A DNA stretch of 41,427 nt, from the NCBI GenBank assembly GCA_023457535.1, contig JAEWLN010000076.1, forward strand, positions 1 through 41,427. Direction: 5' to 3'. Source of the stretch: Bacteroidota bacterium (GTDB lineage Bacteria > Bacteroidota > Bacteroidia > Flavobacteriales > Flavobacteriaceae). The position numbers and the translations under genes were made by a program. The notes under the pieces were generated by a model. That model did no database searches, was not told the origin of the DNA, and was given only the letters and a program-made list of their open reading frames with translations. This document shows, in pieces, positions 14,931-22,923 of this stretch. Within the stretch, counting starts at the first letter, position 1. Each line of letters starts with the position of its first letter.

Positions 14931-16868
14931 ATGCAATTCAAACATCCAGAGATCCTTTATTTCCTGTTTTTGCTCGTCATCCCGATTTTGGTACATCTGT
15001 TCCAGTTGCGCCGGTTCAAAAAAGAATATTTCACCAACGTCCGGCTACTCAAGGAACTGTCGGTCCAAACGCGCAAAAGCTCCAAACTCAAAAAATACCT
15101 GCTGCTGGCCACCCGATTGTTGCTGCTTGCGTGTGCAATCCTGGCATTTGCCCAACCATTTTTTAAGGCCAAAGACAGCAAAGGCATGACCAACGAATTG
15201 TACATCATCCTGGACAATTCATTCAGCATGCAGGCCAAAGGGCAAAAAGGCGAGCTGCTCAAACGCGCCGTCCAGGATTTACTGGAAAGCGCGCCGGAGG
15301 ATCGTCCTTTTTCGCTGCTGACCAATGACGCCGAATTCTGGAACACAGATATCAAATCCATCCGCAAAGAATTGCAGAACCTCGATTACAGCGCGGCGGC
15401 TTTTGATTTGGAGCAGCAACTCGAAAACGTGCGCGCACGACGGTCAGTATATGAAAAAGACGTGGTGGTGATCACCGATGCGGTCGGTTTGCAACCACGC
15501 GCGGTCAAAAATCTGAATCGCGAAACCGCCTTTTTTATCGTCCCGGAAGCGCAACAACGGCACAATGTGACCATTGACAGCGTGTACATCAAACAATCCA
15601 CAGACGATTTTTACGACATCGGCATCGACCTTAAAGCCTATGGACAAAATGCGAAAGATGTTTCGATCGCGCTGTACAACAACGAAAAACTGGTGGCTAA
15701 AACGCTGGTGGGTTTGGACAAGGGGCAAAAAACCGTCGGGTTCATGGTCCCGAAGGATGATTTTAACGGCTACGCCTCCATTTCCGACAACGGCCTCGAA
15801 TATGACAACAAACTGTATTTCAGCATACCCAAGCCGCAAAAAACAAGCGTGACCGCAATAGGTGAACCGGAGAAAAACGCTTTTCTGGCGCGCATTTTCA
15901 CCGATGACGAATTCAAATTCCAAAGTTTTACCGCCACATCACTGGATTACAATCTGCTTGACAAACAGCACGCGATCGTGCTCAACGAATTGCGCGAGAT
16001 CCCGCAGGCGCTGCAAACCACGCTTAAATCTTTTGTGCAGAAAGGCGGCAACCTGGTGCTGATTCCCGCCGCGGAGAGTTCCCCGGACCATTTGAACCGC
16101 TTTTTATCGGGATTTGGAAAGATGTCTTTTGGCGCACTGCAATCGCAGGTCAAACTCGTTTCGAAGATCAATTTCAGCCATCCGCTGTTCCGCTCGGTTT
16201 TTGAAAAAAAGATCGATAATTTCCAGTATCCGCAAACCCGGCAATCTTTTTCATTGCCATCGGGAACGCCGTGGGCTTTGGGGTATGAGGACCAGACGCC
16301 ATTTGTGACTTCTATCCAGAATCCGCTCTCAAGCGTGTATGTTTTTGCCGCCCCGGTCAACAAAGCCAATTCAAATTTCCAGAATTCACCACTCATTGTC
16401 CCGACGTTTTACAACATGGCCGTCGGGGGCAGCCGCACGGGAGTCTCAGCAATGACCATAGGCGACGACAAGCCGCTGCTGGCACAGGCATCGCTGTCCA
16501 AAGACGAAATCGTGTCGGTGCGCAACACAGCGGCCGGATCTACAGATCAATTCATTCCCGAACAACAGATCCTGAGCGATAAAGTACGGCTTAAATTCAC
16601 CGATTACCCCAAACAGGCCGGCAATTTCGGGATATTCAAAGGCACCGAGCCCATTGCCAATACGGGATTCAATTATCCGCGTACGGAAAGCGACATCACC
16701 CAGCCCAATACGGCCGTGCTTTCCGATTTTAAAACCTCGGAAAGCCTGGATGCTGTTTTTACGCGACTGCAAATCGACCGCACCGATAATCAAATGTGGA
16801 AATGGTTTGTTATTTTTGCCCTGCTGTTCCTTGCAACAGAAATACTCATCCAAAAACTGGTACAATGA
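14931..16868 (+). CDS. BatA-domain membrane protein with VWA fold
   Basis: This 645-residue protein begins with the N-terminal double-transmembrane BatA domain (TIGR02226): a first segment EILYFLFLLVIPILVHLF, the basic linker QLRRFKKEYFTNVRLLKEL and a second segment around residues 56-78. A von Willebrand factor A-like region follows, with the MIDAS motif DNSFSMQ (D-x-S-x-S intact). A last transmembrane helix ends the protein (WFVIFALLFLATEILI). The BatA-type proteins in Bacteroidetes are linked to envelope integrity and aerotolerance, but this long form has no known activity. It heads an operon whose next start overlaps its stop (ATGA). Confidence 0.92.
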   Translation: MQFKHPEILYFLFLLVIPILVHLFQLRRFKKEYFTNVRLLKELSVQTRKSSKLKKYLLLATRLLLLACAILAFAQPFFKAKDSKGMTNELYIILDNSFSMQAKGQKGELLKRAVQDLLESAPEDRPFSLLTNDAEFWNTDIKSIRKELQNLDYSAAAFDLEQQLENVRARRSVYEKDVVVITDAVGLQPRAVKNLNRETAFFIVPEAQQRHNVTIDSVYIKQSTDDFYDIGIDLKAYGQNAKDVSIALYNNEKLVAKTLVGLDKGQKTVGFMVPKDDFNGYASISDNGLEYDNKLYFSIPKPQKTSVTAIGEPEKNAFLARIFTDDEFKFQSFTATSLDYNLLDKQHAIVLNELREIPQALQTTLKSFVQKGGNLVLIPAAESSPDHLNRFLSGFGKMSFGALQSQVKLVSKINFSHPLFRSVFEKKIDNFQYPQTRQSFSLPSGTPWALGYEDQTPFVTSIQNPLSSVYVFAAPVNKANSNFQNSPLIVPTFYNMAVGGSRTGVSAMTIGDDKPLLAQASLSKDEIVSVRNTAAGSTDQFIPEQQILSDKVRLKFTDYPKQAGNFGIFKGTEPIANTGFNYPRTESDITQPNTAVLSDFKTSESLDAVFTRLQIDRTDNQMWKWFVIFALLFLATEILIQKLVQ

Positions 16869-18115
16869 ACCTCATTTTTAGAGCAGCGCGCATTGTTGAC
16901 CCCAATGGCCCGTATCACGGCGCCGTGACAGACGTGCTGATCCAGGACGGAAGCATCCGGAACATCGGCGAAAAATTGGCCAATCCGGACCGACTCGAAG
17001 AAATTACCCGTGAGAACCTGCACGTTTCCCCAGGATGGTTTGACAGCAGCGTTTCATTGGGCGAACCCGGATTTGAAGACCGCGAAAACATCGCAAATGG
17101 TCTTAAAATAGCGGCATTGAGCGGCTTTACGGGAATTGCGCTGCAACCCAATTCGCATCCTGTGATCGACAATCAGGCGCTGGTACATTTTGTAAAATCC
17201 AAAGCACAAGGCGCTACGGCACTCTATCCGATTGGCGCGCTGACAAAGAACGCCGAAGGCAAAGATCTCGCAGAACTCTTTGACATGAAAAATGCGGGCG
17301 CGATCGCGTTTGGCGACTATAACAAAAGCATCTCCAATGCGAACCTGCTCAAAATCGGATTGCAATATGTCCAGCATTTTGACGGGTTGCTGATCGCATT
17401 TTGTCAGGACGCCCACCTGAAAGGCAACGGCGTGGCCAACGAAGGAATTGTGTCGACAAGGCTCGGACTCAAAGGCATTCCGAATCTTGCCGAGGAACTC
17501 ATCGTTGCGCGCAATTTGTTTCTGCTCCAATACACGGGCGGCAAAATGCATATCCCTACGATTTCCACCGCAGGATCGGTCGAATTGGTCCGCAAGGCCA
17601 AGAAAAAAGGCCTGAAAGTGACCTGCAGCGCGTCCGTACACCATTTGGTATTGACCGACGAAACGCTTAACGGATTCGACACGCGGTTCAAGGTTATCCC
17701 GCCGCTGCGCACTGAGACCGACCGCCAGGCGTTGCTGGAAGCGGTATCCGATGGCACGATCGATATGATCACGAGCGACCACAACCCGATTGACATCGAA
17801 CTTAAGAAAATGGATTTTGATTCGGCCCAACCCGGGACCATCGGGCTTGAAAGTGCATTTGGCGCGCTGATGACGGTACTTCCGCTCGATGTGATTGTCA
17901 AAGGGCTGACCTTCGGACGCGAAGTTTTCGGGATCGGGAACCCACACATTGCAGAAGGCGCCGATGCCAACCTGACGCTGTTCAATCCCAAATCTGAATG
18001 GACTTTTACCAAAGACCGCATCGGTTCGAAATCCAAAAACGCCGCATTGCTCAACGCCGCGATGAAAGGCGAAGTTTACGGCGTGTACAATCGGAAAAAA
18101 TTGCAATTGCGATGA
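16865..18115 (+). CDS. Dihydroorotase homolog lacking metal-ligand histidines
   Basis: The ATG at 16865 overlaps the BatA stop (ATGA) and gives 416 residues of amidohydrolase/dihydroorotase fold. Family blocks survive, for example GWFDSSVSLGEPGFED, GAIAFGDYN and TSDHNPIDIE. The metal ligands do not: the D-x-H-x-H motif reads D60-S-S-V-S64, the later H-C-E-D position reads F179-C-Q-D, and the H-V-S-T histidine is T232 (TIST). Only the aspartate in TSDHNP (D305) remains. A zinc-dependent ring closure as in PyrC therefore looks unlikely. Comparable noncatalytic dihydroorotases elsewhere support aspartate transcarbamoylase assembly; that role is an inference here, and no pyrB is nearby. Confidence 0.88.
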   Translation: MNLIFRAARIVDPNGPYHGAVTDVLIQDGSIRNIGEKLANPDRLEEITRENLHVSPGWFDSSVSLGEPGFEDRENIANGLKIAALSGFTGIALQPNSHPVIDNQALVHFVKSKAQGATALYPIGALTKNAEGKDLAELFDMKNAGAIAFGDYNKSISNANLLKIGLQYVQHFDGLLIAFCQDAHLKGNGVANEGIVSTRLGLKGIPNLAEELIVARNLFLLQYTGGKMHIPTISTAGSVELVRKAKKKGLKVTCSASVHHLVLTDETLNGFDTRFKVIPPLRTETDRQALLEAVSDGTIDMITSDHNPIDIELKKMDFDSAQPGTIGLESAFGALMTVLPLDVIVKGLTFGREVFGIGNPHIAEGADANLTLFNPKSEWTFTKDRIGSKSKNAALLNAAMKGEVYGVYNRKKLQLR

Positions 18116-18438
18116 ATGAAATTGTTGAAAAAGGCAAAACCACGGCCATAACGAGTTACATCCTGATCATTGGCTGTCTGATTGCCATGTCGATGAATGC
18201 CGATCAGAAAAATCCGTTTGCATCGTTCCACATCCGGCAGTCGGCAGGTCTTTCGATCATGTTTTTGTCGCTCGGTTTGATCGTCAGTAATTTTGGGATT
18301 CCGGAAGCGACCCTTGCGCTGTGGATTTTTATGTCGGTGTTGTGGACGTACGGTATTTTTACGGCCGTTGCAGGAAAAACGACGCCAGTGCCGCTTGTGG
18401 GTGCATTGTTTCAGAAACTTTTAAAAACCATCGGATAA
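18112..18438 (+). CDS. Small membrane protein, DUF4870/Tic20-like
   Basis: The ATG at 18112 overlaps the previous stop (ATGA), giving 108 residues. Three hydrophobic segments are visible: about residues 13-28 (ITSYILIIGCLIAMSM), 44-62 (AGLSIMFLSLGLIVSNFGI) and 66-88. The segment NADQKNPFASFHIRQSAGLS resembles the DUF4870/Tic20-like small membrane proteins (NP-x-x-x-FH-x-RQ pattern). No activity is known. It is the third gene of the BatA operon, and its TAA stop overlaps the esterase start by one base (TAATG). Confidence 0.82.
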   Translation: MNEIVEKGKTTAITSYILIIGCLIAMSMNADQKNPFASFHIRQSAGLSIMFLSLGLIVSNFGIPEATLALWIFMSVLWTYGIFTAVAGKTTPVPLVGALFQKLLKTIG

Positions 18439-19082
18439 TGGCATCTTTGTTTTACCGCATCCGCGAACCCAAAATCATAAAGGACCGCAACCCGCTGTTG
18501 CTGCTGTTGCACGGCTATGGCAGCAATGAGGAGGATCTGTTTTCGTTTGCAGCCGAGTTGCCCGATGCGTATTATGTGGTTTCTGCGCGCGCGCCGTATG
18601 ATTTGATGTACGGAAGCCACGCGTGGTATGCGATCAATTTTGACGCCGATGAAAATAAGTTCTCCGATGTGGACCAGGCCATTGCGTCGCGCGATCTGAT
18701 TGTAGGATTTATCGATGAGTTGATTGCGAAATATCCGATCGACCCAAACCAGGTGACGCTCGTGGGTTTCAGCCAGGGTTCGATTTTAAGTTATGCCGTT
18801 GCGCTTTCTTACCCCGATAAAATCAAAGGTGTGGCGGCGCTCAGCGGGTACATTCACGAGGGCATGGCCATTGCGGATTGGCACCAAAACGACTTTTCAA
18901 ATTTGCGCATTTTCGCCTCGCACGGCACAGTGGACCAGGTCATTCCGGTGGAATGGGCGCGCAAAACCAAGCCGACGCTCGATGCGTTGGGCATTGCCAA
19001 TGTATACAAAGAATATCCTGTAGGACACGGTGTGGCGCCGCAGAATTTTTACGATTTCCGGGATTGGTTGCAGCAGCGGTAG
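18438..19082 (+). CDS. Alpha/beta-hydrolase, carboxylesterase/phospholipase family
   Basis: The start at 18438 shares a base with the upstream stop (TAATG). The 214-residue product has the short serine esterase fold of the phospholipase/carboxylesterase family (PF02230): oxyanion region LLLLHGYGSNEED, nucleophile S112 in LVGFSQGSILSY, D166 in SHGTVDQVIP and H197 in YPVGHGVAP. It has no signal peptide and should be cytosolic. It probably hydrolyses short acyl esters or lysophospholipids; the natural substrate is unknown. It ends the four-gene operon, and a 403-bp non-coding region follows. Confidence 0.92.
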   Translation: MASLFYRIREPKIIKDRNPLLLLLHGYGSNEEDLFSFAAELPDAYYVVSARAPYDLMYGSHAWYAINFDADENKFSDVDQAIASRDLIVGFIDELIAKYPIDPNQVTLVGFSQGSILSYAVALSYPDKIKGVAALSGYIHEGMAIADWHQNDFSNLRIFASHGTVDQVIPVEWARKTKPTLDALGIANVYKEYPVGHGVAPQNFYDFRDWLQQR

Positions 19083-19130
19083 TGGCTTGGCGAGTCTGGT
19101 CGATAGATAATTTAATGTCGTTGCCGAACC

Positions 19131-19226
19131 CGATGTTGAAAAAATACAGGAAATCTGCCGCAGCATTATTGTATTTTTCAGTGGCGAATCTTACCCTTCC
19201 TGACGCAAACGATCGCTGTTTTGAGC
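19131..19226 (+). repeat. Diverged duplicated element, copy 1
   Basis: It aligns with 19344-19449 over about 100 bp, sharing AAATACAG, AAATCTGCCG, TTTTCAGT and GAATCTT blocks in order. A 9-bp perfect stem pairs AAAAATACA (19140-19148) with TGTATTTTT (19170-19178), enclosing CTG-CCG-CAG (19155-19163). Confidence 0.65.
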
Positions 19227-19343
19227 ACGGCAAGCAACGAGAAATGGAAAAACCTCCCCTATCCGACCACTACATCGACCCGTTAAAAATCAAAAATCCG
19301 CGCGTGACAAGCAAAAACAAGCCACCCGAAAAAACAAAAAAGC

Positions 19344-19449
19344 CGATTGTTGATAAAATACAGAAAATCTGCCGTAGCGTTCATTTTATTTTCAGTAGGG
19401 AATCTTCACTATCCCCTTCCCTGATGGGCGAAAGATAGCGGTTTTAACG
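19344..19449 (+). repeat. Diverged duplicated element, copy 2
   Basis: Second copy, about 210 bp downstream of the first. The stem is shorter, AAAATA (19355-19360) with TATTTT (19387-19392), and the inner triplet reads CTG-CCG-TAG, keeping a G-T pair. It carries several small insertions relative to copy 1. Confidence 0.65.
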
Positions 19450-19485
19450 TCAAGTCCATTACAGAAAAACTGTAATTCAATTAAA

Positions 19486-19998
19486 TCAATTCGTCGACTT
19501 TGGATACAAAAACGAATCCATCAACACAAAATCCACCGATTCATTCTCATTGACGAAGTACTTGAGCACTACTTCCCCCCAATATTCGCCGTCGCTGTAA
19601 TCGGCGATGATCCAACGGTGGTTGAGCACCTTGACCTTGTTGATGATGAATTTTTGCGCACCGATCTGCTCCTGGCCCGTAAACGGATTGCCTTTTGGGT
19701 TCTCATTGAGATCGAGCAGTTTTTCCGACACCAGAGGAATGAGCTTGTCAAACGGGATGAACCGCCCATTGGTCGCGCTGACTTCAAGGTAATTTTGCGC
19801 GTTCTGGTTTTGCTCGAGCGAAAAATAATTTACCTCGTTGATACGGTCAGAAACCGTGTTGACACTGTCCTTAAGGCGCTTGTTCTGCTTTTCGAGCCGC
19901 TCGTTCTCAAACGACCCCATCTTGGTAAAATAAGCATACGTAAACACATTGATCAACACAGAAAGGATAAACAAATAAAGATACAGCGATCGTCTCAT
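19486..19998 (-). CDS. Membrane-anchored coiled-coil protein of unknown function
   Basis: This 170-residue protein has one N-terminal transmembrane helix (YLYLFILSVLINVFTYAYF) followed by a probable coiled coil (ENERLEKQNKRLKDSVNTVSD) and a C-terminal soluble domain (HRWIIADYSDGEYWGEVVLKYF). The C-terminal domain is predicted to lie outside the cytoplasm if the helix acts as a signal anchor. I do not recognise a named family. Its start overlaps the stop of the metallo-beta-lactamase-fold gene (ATGA), so the two are translationally coupled, and a role beside that hydrolase is possible. Confidence 0.82.
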   Translation of the reverse strand: MRRSLYLYLFILSVLINVFTYAYFTKMGSFENERLEKQNKRLKDSVNTVSDRINEVNYFSLEQNQNAQNYLEVSATNGRFIPFDKLIPLVSEKLLDLNENPKGNPFTGQEQIGAQKFIINKVKVLNHRWIIADYSDGEYWGEVVLKYFVNENESVDFVLMDSFLYPKSTN

Positions 19999-20759
19999 AC
20001 AGTTATTGCTAAATTGTCATAGGCCACAAACACGTTTTCAGGCAACCTGGCCTGAATATCGGCGTGAAATCCAAACGTATGGCTGATGTGCGTCAGATAC
20101 GTCCGTGCGGGCCGCACCAAAGTTATGAAATCGAGCGCTTCCTGCAAATTGAAATGCGCATCGTGTTCTTCATCGCGCAAGGCGTTGACCACAAGCACTT
20201 TTAAACCGCGGAGCTTTTCGATTTCCGCAGATTCGATCGTTTTGACATCGGTCAGATACGCAAAATCGCCTATCCGAAAGCCAAACACCTGCAATTTTCC
20301 GTGCAACACATCGATAGGAACCGCATGCCGGTCCCCGATTGCAAACGGCACATCTTTTTTGATTTCGATGGCTTGTACCGACGGCGCTCCGGGATAACGG
20401 TCCTCGGTCGCAAAAATATAGTCAAACCTTCGCGCCAGGTTGGTAAGCACGCGACTGTGCGCATAAATCGGCATCGGGCCCTGACGAAAGTTGAACGGCC
20501 GGATATCGTCCATCCCGGCGGTGTGGTCCGCGTGTTCATGCGTAAACAAAATCCCGTCGATGCGCGTGCAGCCCGAGGTAAGCATTTGCTGCCTGAAATC
20601 GGGACCACAGTCCACCACAAACGAATAATCGCCCCACGAAATCCAAACCGAAACGCGCAGCCTTTTATCGCGCGGATCCTCGCTCAGACATACCGGATGT
20701 CGGCTCCCGATGACCGGAATGCCCTGTGATGTTCCCGTCCCCAGAAATACTACGCGCAC
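19995..20759 (-). CDS. Metallo-beta-lactamase-fold hydrolase, PhnP-like
   Basis: This 254-residue protein starts MRVVFLGTGTSQGIPVIGS, typical of the PhnP/RNase Z-like branch of the metallo-beta-lactamase superfamily. The metal site T-H74-E-H76-A-D78-H79 is intact, and further ligands are likely in PIDVLHGKL, AYLTDVKTI and YLTHISHTFG. PhnP is a cyclic phosphodiesterase; the Bacteroidetes homologs are uncharacterised and no phn genes are nearby, so only a phosphodiesterase-like activity can be proposed. It has its own promoter facing away from the 20847 gene and overlaps the downstream coiled-coil gene by 4 bp. Confidence 0.92.
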   Translation of the reverse strand: MRVVFLGTGTSQGIPVIGSRHPVCLSEDPRDKRLRVSVWISWGDYSFVVDCGPDFRQQMLTSGCTRIDGILFTHEHADHTAGMDDIRPFNFRQGPMPIYAHSRVLTNLARRFDYIFATEDRYPGAPSVQAIEIKKDVPFAIGDRHAVPIDVLHGKLQVFGFRIGDFAYLTDVKTIESAEIEKLRGLKVLVVNALRDEEHDAHFNLQEALDFITLVRPARTYLTHISHTFGFHADIQARLPENVFVAYDNLAITV

Positions 20760-20774
20760 CGTGTTATTTTTTTA

Positions 20775-20782
20775 CAAAAATA
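20775..20782 (-). promoter_or_regulatory. Promoter -7 box of the PhnP-like gene
   Basis: The minus strand reads TATTTTTG, a perfect TAnnTTTG, 16 bp before the start. TTG elements occur on the minus strand at 20797-20799 and 20808-20810. Confidence 0.7.
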
Positions 20783-20815
20783 GCAAGAAAATCTTTCAAT
20801 AACGGGGCAATTTGC

Positions 20816-20823
20816 TAACTTTG
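20816..20823 (+). promoter_or_regulatory. Promoter -7 box of the 486-residue protein gene
   Basis: TAACTTTG matches TAnnTTTG and ends 24 bp before the ATG at 20847. It is divergent from the PhnP-like promoter 34 bp away. Confidence 0.65.
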
Positions 20824-20846
20824 TCGCTATTCAGACCCTATTTATA

Positions 20847-22307
20847 ATGGATATTGAAATTAAATTAAAAGGCGACAAAGTCATTGAAACGATTCCGTCG
20901 GTCAAAGACAAAGCGCTGCGCATAAACCTGAACGAAAACATTTACGGAACGTTTGCTGAAATTGGTGCCGGACAGGAAACTGTACGCCATTTTTTCCGCT
21001 CCGGAGGCTCATCAGGCACCATTGCCAAGGCGATGTCGGCTTACGACAAAGATTTTTCCGATGCCATTTACGGCGTGGAAGACGATGGCCGCTACGTCAC
21101 TGAAAGCCGCCTCAAAAAAATGCTCTCGCATGAGGTCAACCTGATCGAGCGCCGTTTGAGCCGCGAAAAACACCCGAACAAAATATTTTTCAGCTACGCC
21201 AATACCGTGGCGACGATCGACTTTGCCAAACAATTCAAAGGACACGGCTGGGTAGGAATCAAATACCAGATCGAACCCGATGAGGATTACAACGAAATTA
21301 CGCTGCACATCCGCTTTAAGGAAACCGATGCGCGATTGCAGCAGGAAACCCTGGGCATCCTCGGGGTCAACCTGATTTATGGCGCGTTTTACAAATACAA
21401 CGATCCCAAAAAATTGCTGCGTTACCTGTACGACCACCTCGACAAGGACCAGCTAGAGATCGATACGATCAACTTTTCAGGGCCGCGTTTTGCCGATGTG
21501 GACAACCGCCTGATGAGTCTTCAACTCGTCAAAAACGGCATGACCGATGCGGTGATGTTCGACCCTGACGGACGAAACATTTTACCTGCAGCCGTACTGT
21601 ACAAAAAAAACATACTCGCCTTGCGCGGCAGTTTCCGTCCGGTTACAAAAGTAAACATGGACATGTACGAAAAATCGCTCGCAATGTTCCTCGAAGAAAG
21701 CAAGGTCAGCAAGGAAAATACGCTGGTCGTTTTTGAGATCACGCTGTCGAACCTGCGTTCAGAAGGCGAAATTGACGAACGCGATTTTATGGATCGCGCG
21801 GAATTGTTGTGTTCGCTCGGGCAAACGGTCATGATCTCGAATTTTCAGGAATATTACAAAGTGGTCGAATATTTTTCGAGCTATACCAAAGCGCGCATGG
21901 GGCTTGCGATGGGCGTCAACAACCTGATCGACATTTTCGACGAGAAATACTATCGCCATCTGAGCGGTGGCATCCTCGAGGCGTTTGGAAAACTGTTTTA
22001 CCGCGACCTCAAGGTATTTTTGTACCCGATGCTTGGCGAAGAAGGCGAAATCATCAATTCTGAAAACCTCAAGGTCCATCCGCGCATGAAGGAATTGTAC
22101 AAATTCTTTAAATTCAACGGCAAGGTGGTGGACATCAACGAATTCGACCCGCACACACTCGAAGTGTTCTCGCGCGAAGTGCTCAAAATGATCAACAACG
22201 GCAAGCCGGGTTGGGAAGAAATGCTCCCAAAAGGCATCGCCGAGCTCATCAAGCAGCACCAACTCTTTGGATACGACCCCAACAAAATCCTCGAAAAGAC
22301 AAATTAA
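20847..22307 (+). CDS. Conserved protein of unknown function, 486 residues
   Basis: This large soluble protein has no signal peptide or transmembrane segment. The sequence is globular throughout; notable blocks are GAGQETVRHFFRSGGSSGTIA (residues 31-51), KIFFSYANTVATIDFAKQF, TINFSGPRFADVDNRLMSLQLV and KARMGLAMGVNNLIDIFDEKYY. I recall close relatives across Bacteroidetes under unhelpful automatic names such as nicotinate-nucleotide adenylyltransferase or TonB-dependent receptor. I see neither the HxGH motif of the former nor a barrel or plug in the latter, so those names should not be carried over. The gene has its own promoter and a strong terminator and is probably monocistronic. Confidence 0.85.
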   Translation: MDIEIKLKGDKVIETIPSVKDKALRINLNENIYGTFAEIGAGQETVRHFFRSGGSSGTIAKAMSAYDKDFSDAIYGVEDDGRYVTESRLKKMLSHEVNLIERRLSREKHPNKIFFSYANTVATIDFAKQFKGHGWVGIKYQIEPDEDYNEITLHIRFKETDARLQQETLGILGVNLIYGAFYKYNDPKKLLRYLYDHLDKDQLEIDTINFSGPRFADVDNRLMSLQLVKNGMTDAVMFDPDGRNILPAAVLYKKNILALRGSFRPVTKVNMDMYEKSLAMFLEESKVSKENTLVVFEITLSNLRSEGEIDERDFMDRAELLCSLGQTVMISNFQEYYKVVEYFSSYTKARMGLAMGVNNLIDIFDEKYYRHLSGGILEAFGKLFYRDLKVFLYPMLGEEGEIINSENLKVHPRMKELYKFFKFNGKVVDINEFDPHTLEVFSREVLKMINNGKPGWEEMLPKGIAELIKQHQLFGYDPNKILEKTN

Positions 22308-22311
22308 AATC

Positions 22312-22337
22312 AAAGCCGTTCATTGAGCGGCTTTTTT
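22312..22337. terminator. Bidirectional terminator
   Basis: AAAGCCG (22312-22318) pairs with CGGCTTT (22328-22334) around a partly paired loop, followed on the plus strand by TTTTATT. It ends the 486-residue protein gene. On the minus strand it lies beyond bcp and the structured repeat, so it can end that transcript too. Confidence 0.85.
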
Positions 22338-22351
22338 ATTGGGAGCTGTTT

Positions 22352-22413
22352 CCTGCTGTCCGCTGTATCTTTTACTGCGCTGCGCTCCATAAAAGGATGC
22401 CGCTGCCATCAGG
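22352..22413 (-). repeat. Structured 3'-UTR element, copy 2 (downstream of bcp)
   Basis: Read on the minus strand, this copy follows the bcp stop by 27 bp and precedes the terminator. The outer helix pairs CCTG with CAGG (plus 22410-22413 with 22352-22355). The inner hairpin pairs CTTTTA with TAAAAG (plus 22390-22395 with 22369-22374). Compared with 6176-6236, one pair in each helix has changed on both sides (G-C to T-A in the outer, G-C to A-T in the inner), while the CAGCGG internal-loop sequences are unchanged. Confidence 0.8.
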
Positions 22414-22440
22414 GCTAGGCCACGCGTGACCCGCACATGC

Positions 22441-22893
22441 TTACTGCCGGATCTGCGAGGCGTGTTCCTTGCTCTTGACCTTGGCAATAACGTCCTGGAT
22501 GTTACCTTTTCCGTCAATGACAAATGTAGTCCGGTGGATCCCGTCATATTCGCGGCCCATGAACTTTTTCGGGCCCCAAACCCCAAAGGCATGGATCACC
22601 GATTTATCTTCATCGGCCAAAAGCGGAAACGGAAGATTGTATTTATCGGCGAATTTCGCTTGCTTTTTGCCCGTATCGGCGCTCACGCCCAGCAATTCAT
22701 ATCCTTTTTTGCGAAGTTCGGCGTAATGGTCGCGCAGGTTGCAGGCCTCATTGGTGCAACTGGGCGTATCGGCAGCGGGATAGAAAAAAAGTACCAGCTT
22801 CTTTCCTTTGTAGTCAGCGAGTTGGTGCGTGTTTCCTTCGTGATCAACGGCTTTGAAATTCGGGGCTTTGTCGCCGGGTTTCAGGGTGGTCAT
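22441..22893 (-). CDS. bcp: Thioredoxin-dependent thiol peroxidase (Bcp/PrxQ)
   Basis: This 150-residue peroxiredoxin has the peroxidatic cysteine C46 in PAADTPSCTNEACNLRD and the resolving cysteine C51, the five-residue spacing of the PrxQ/Bcp class. The catalytic threonine and arginine of the family (T43 and the R in NLRD) are also present. It reduces hydrogen peroxide and organic hydroperoxides in the cytosol using thioredoxin. The length is typical. Downstream lie a structured repeat copy and a shared terminator; upstream is the TTCGACR repeat region shared with divergent nth. Confidence 0.97.
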   Translation of the reverse strand: MTTLKPGDKAPNFKAVDHEGNTHQLADYKGKKLVLFFYPAADTPSCTNEACNLRDHYAELRKKGYELLGVSADTGKKQAKFADKYNLPFPLLADEDKSVIHAFGVWGPKKFMGREYDGIHRTTFVIDGKGNIQDVIAKVKSKEHASQIRQ

Positions 22894-22923
22894 GGTGTTG
22901 GGATTGGGTTATTTTGGTATTGT

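Larger units (their letters stand above)
19083..19485. other. 403-bp intergenic region with duplicated element
   Basis: No convincing gene is visible. The stretch contains two diverged copies of a roughly 100-bp element (separate entries) and, near its right end, a 7-bp perfect inverted repeat, ATTACAG and CTGTAAT with loop AAAAA (about 19458-19476), without a T-tract. That hairpin lies just past the stop of the minus gene ending at 19486 and could be a weak 3' end for it. Confidence 0.6.

Noticed and set aside
16865..18115. Annotating this gene simply as pyrC, an active dihydroorotase
   Set aside because: The metal-binding histidines are replaced, so the enzymatic name would overstate the evidence.
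19115..19438. Open frame of about 107 codons (or 64 codons from 19244) on the plus strand after the esterase gene
   Set aside because: It runs through both copies of the diverged non-coding repeat, has no promoter box or recognisable domain, and the reading is explained by low stop frequency in this region.
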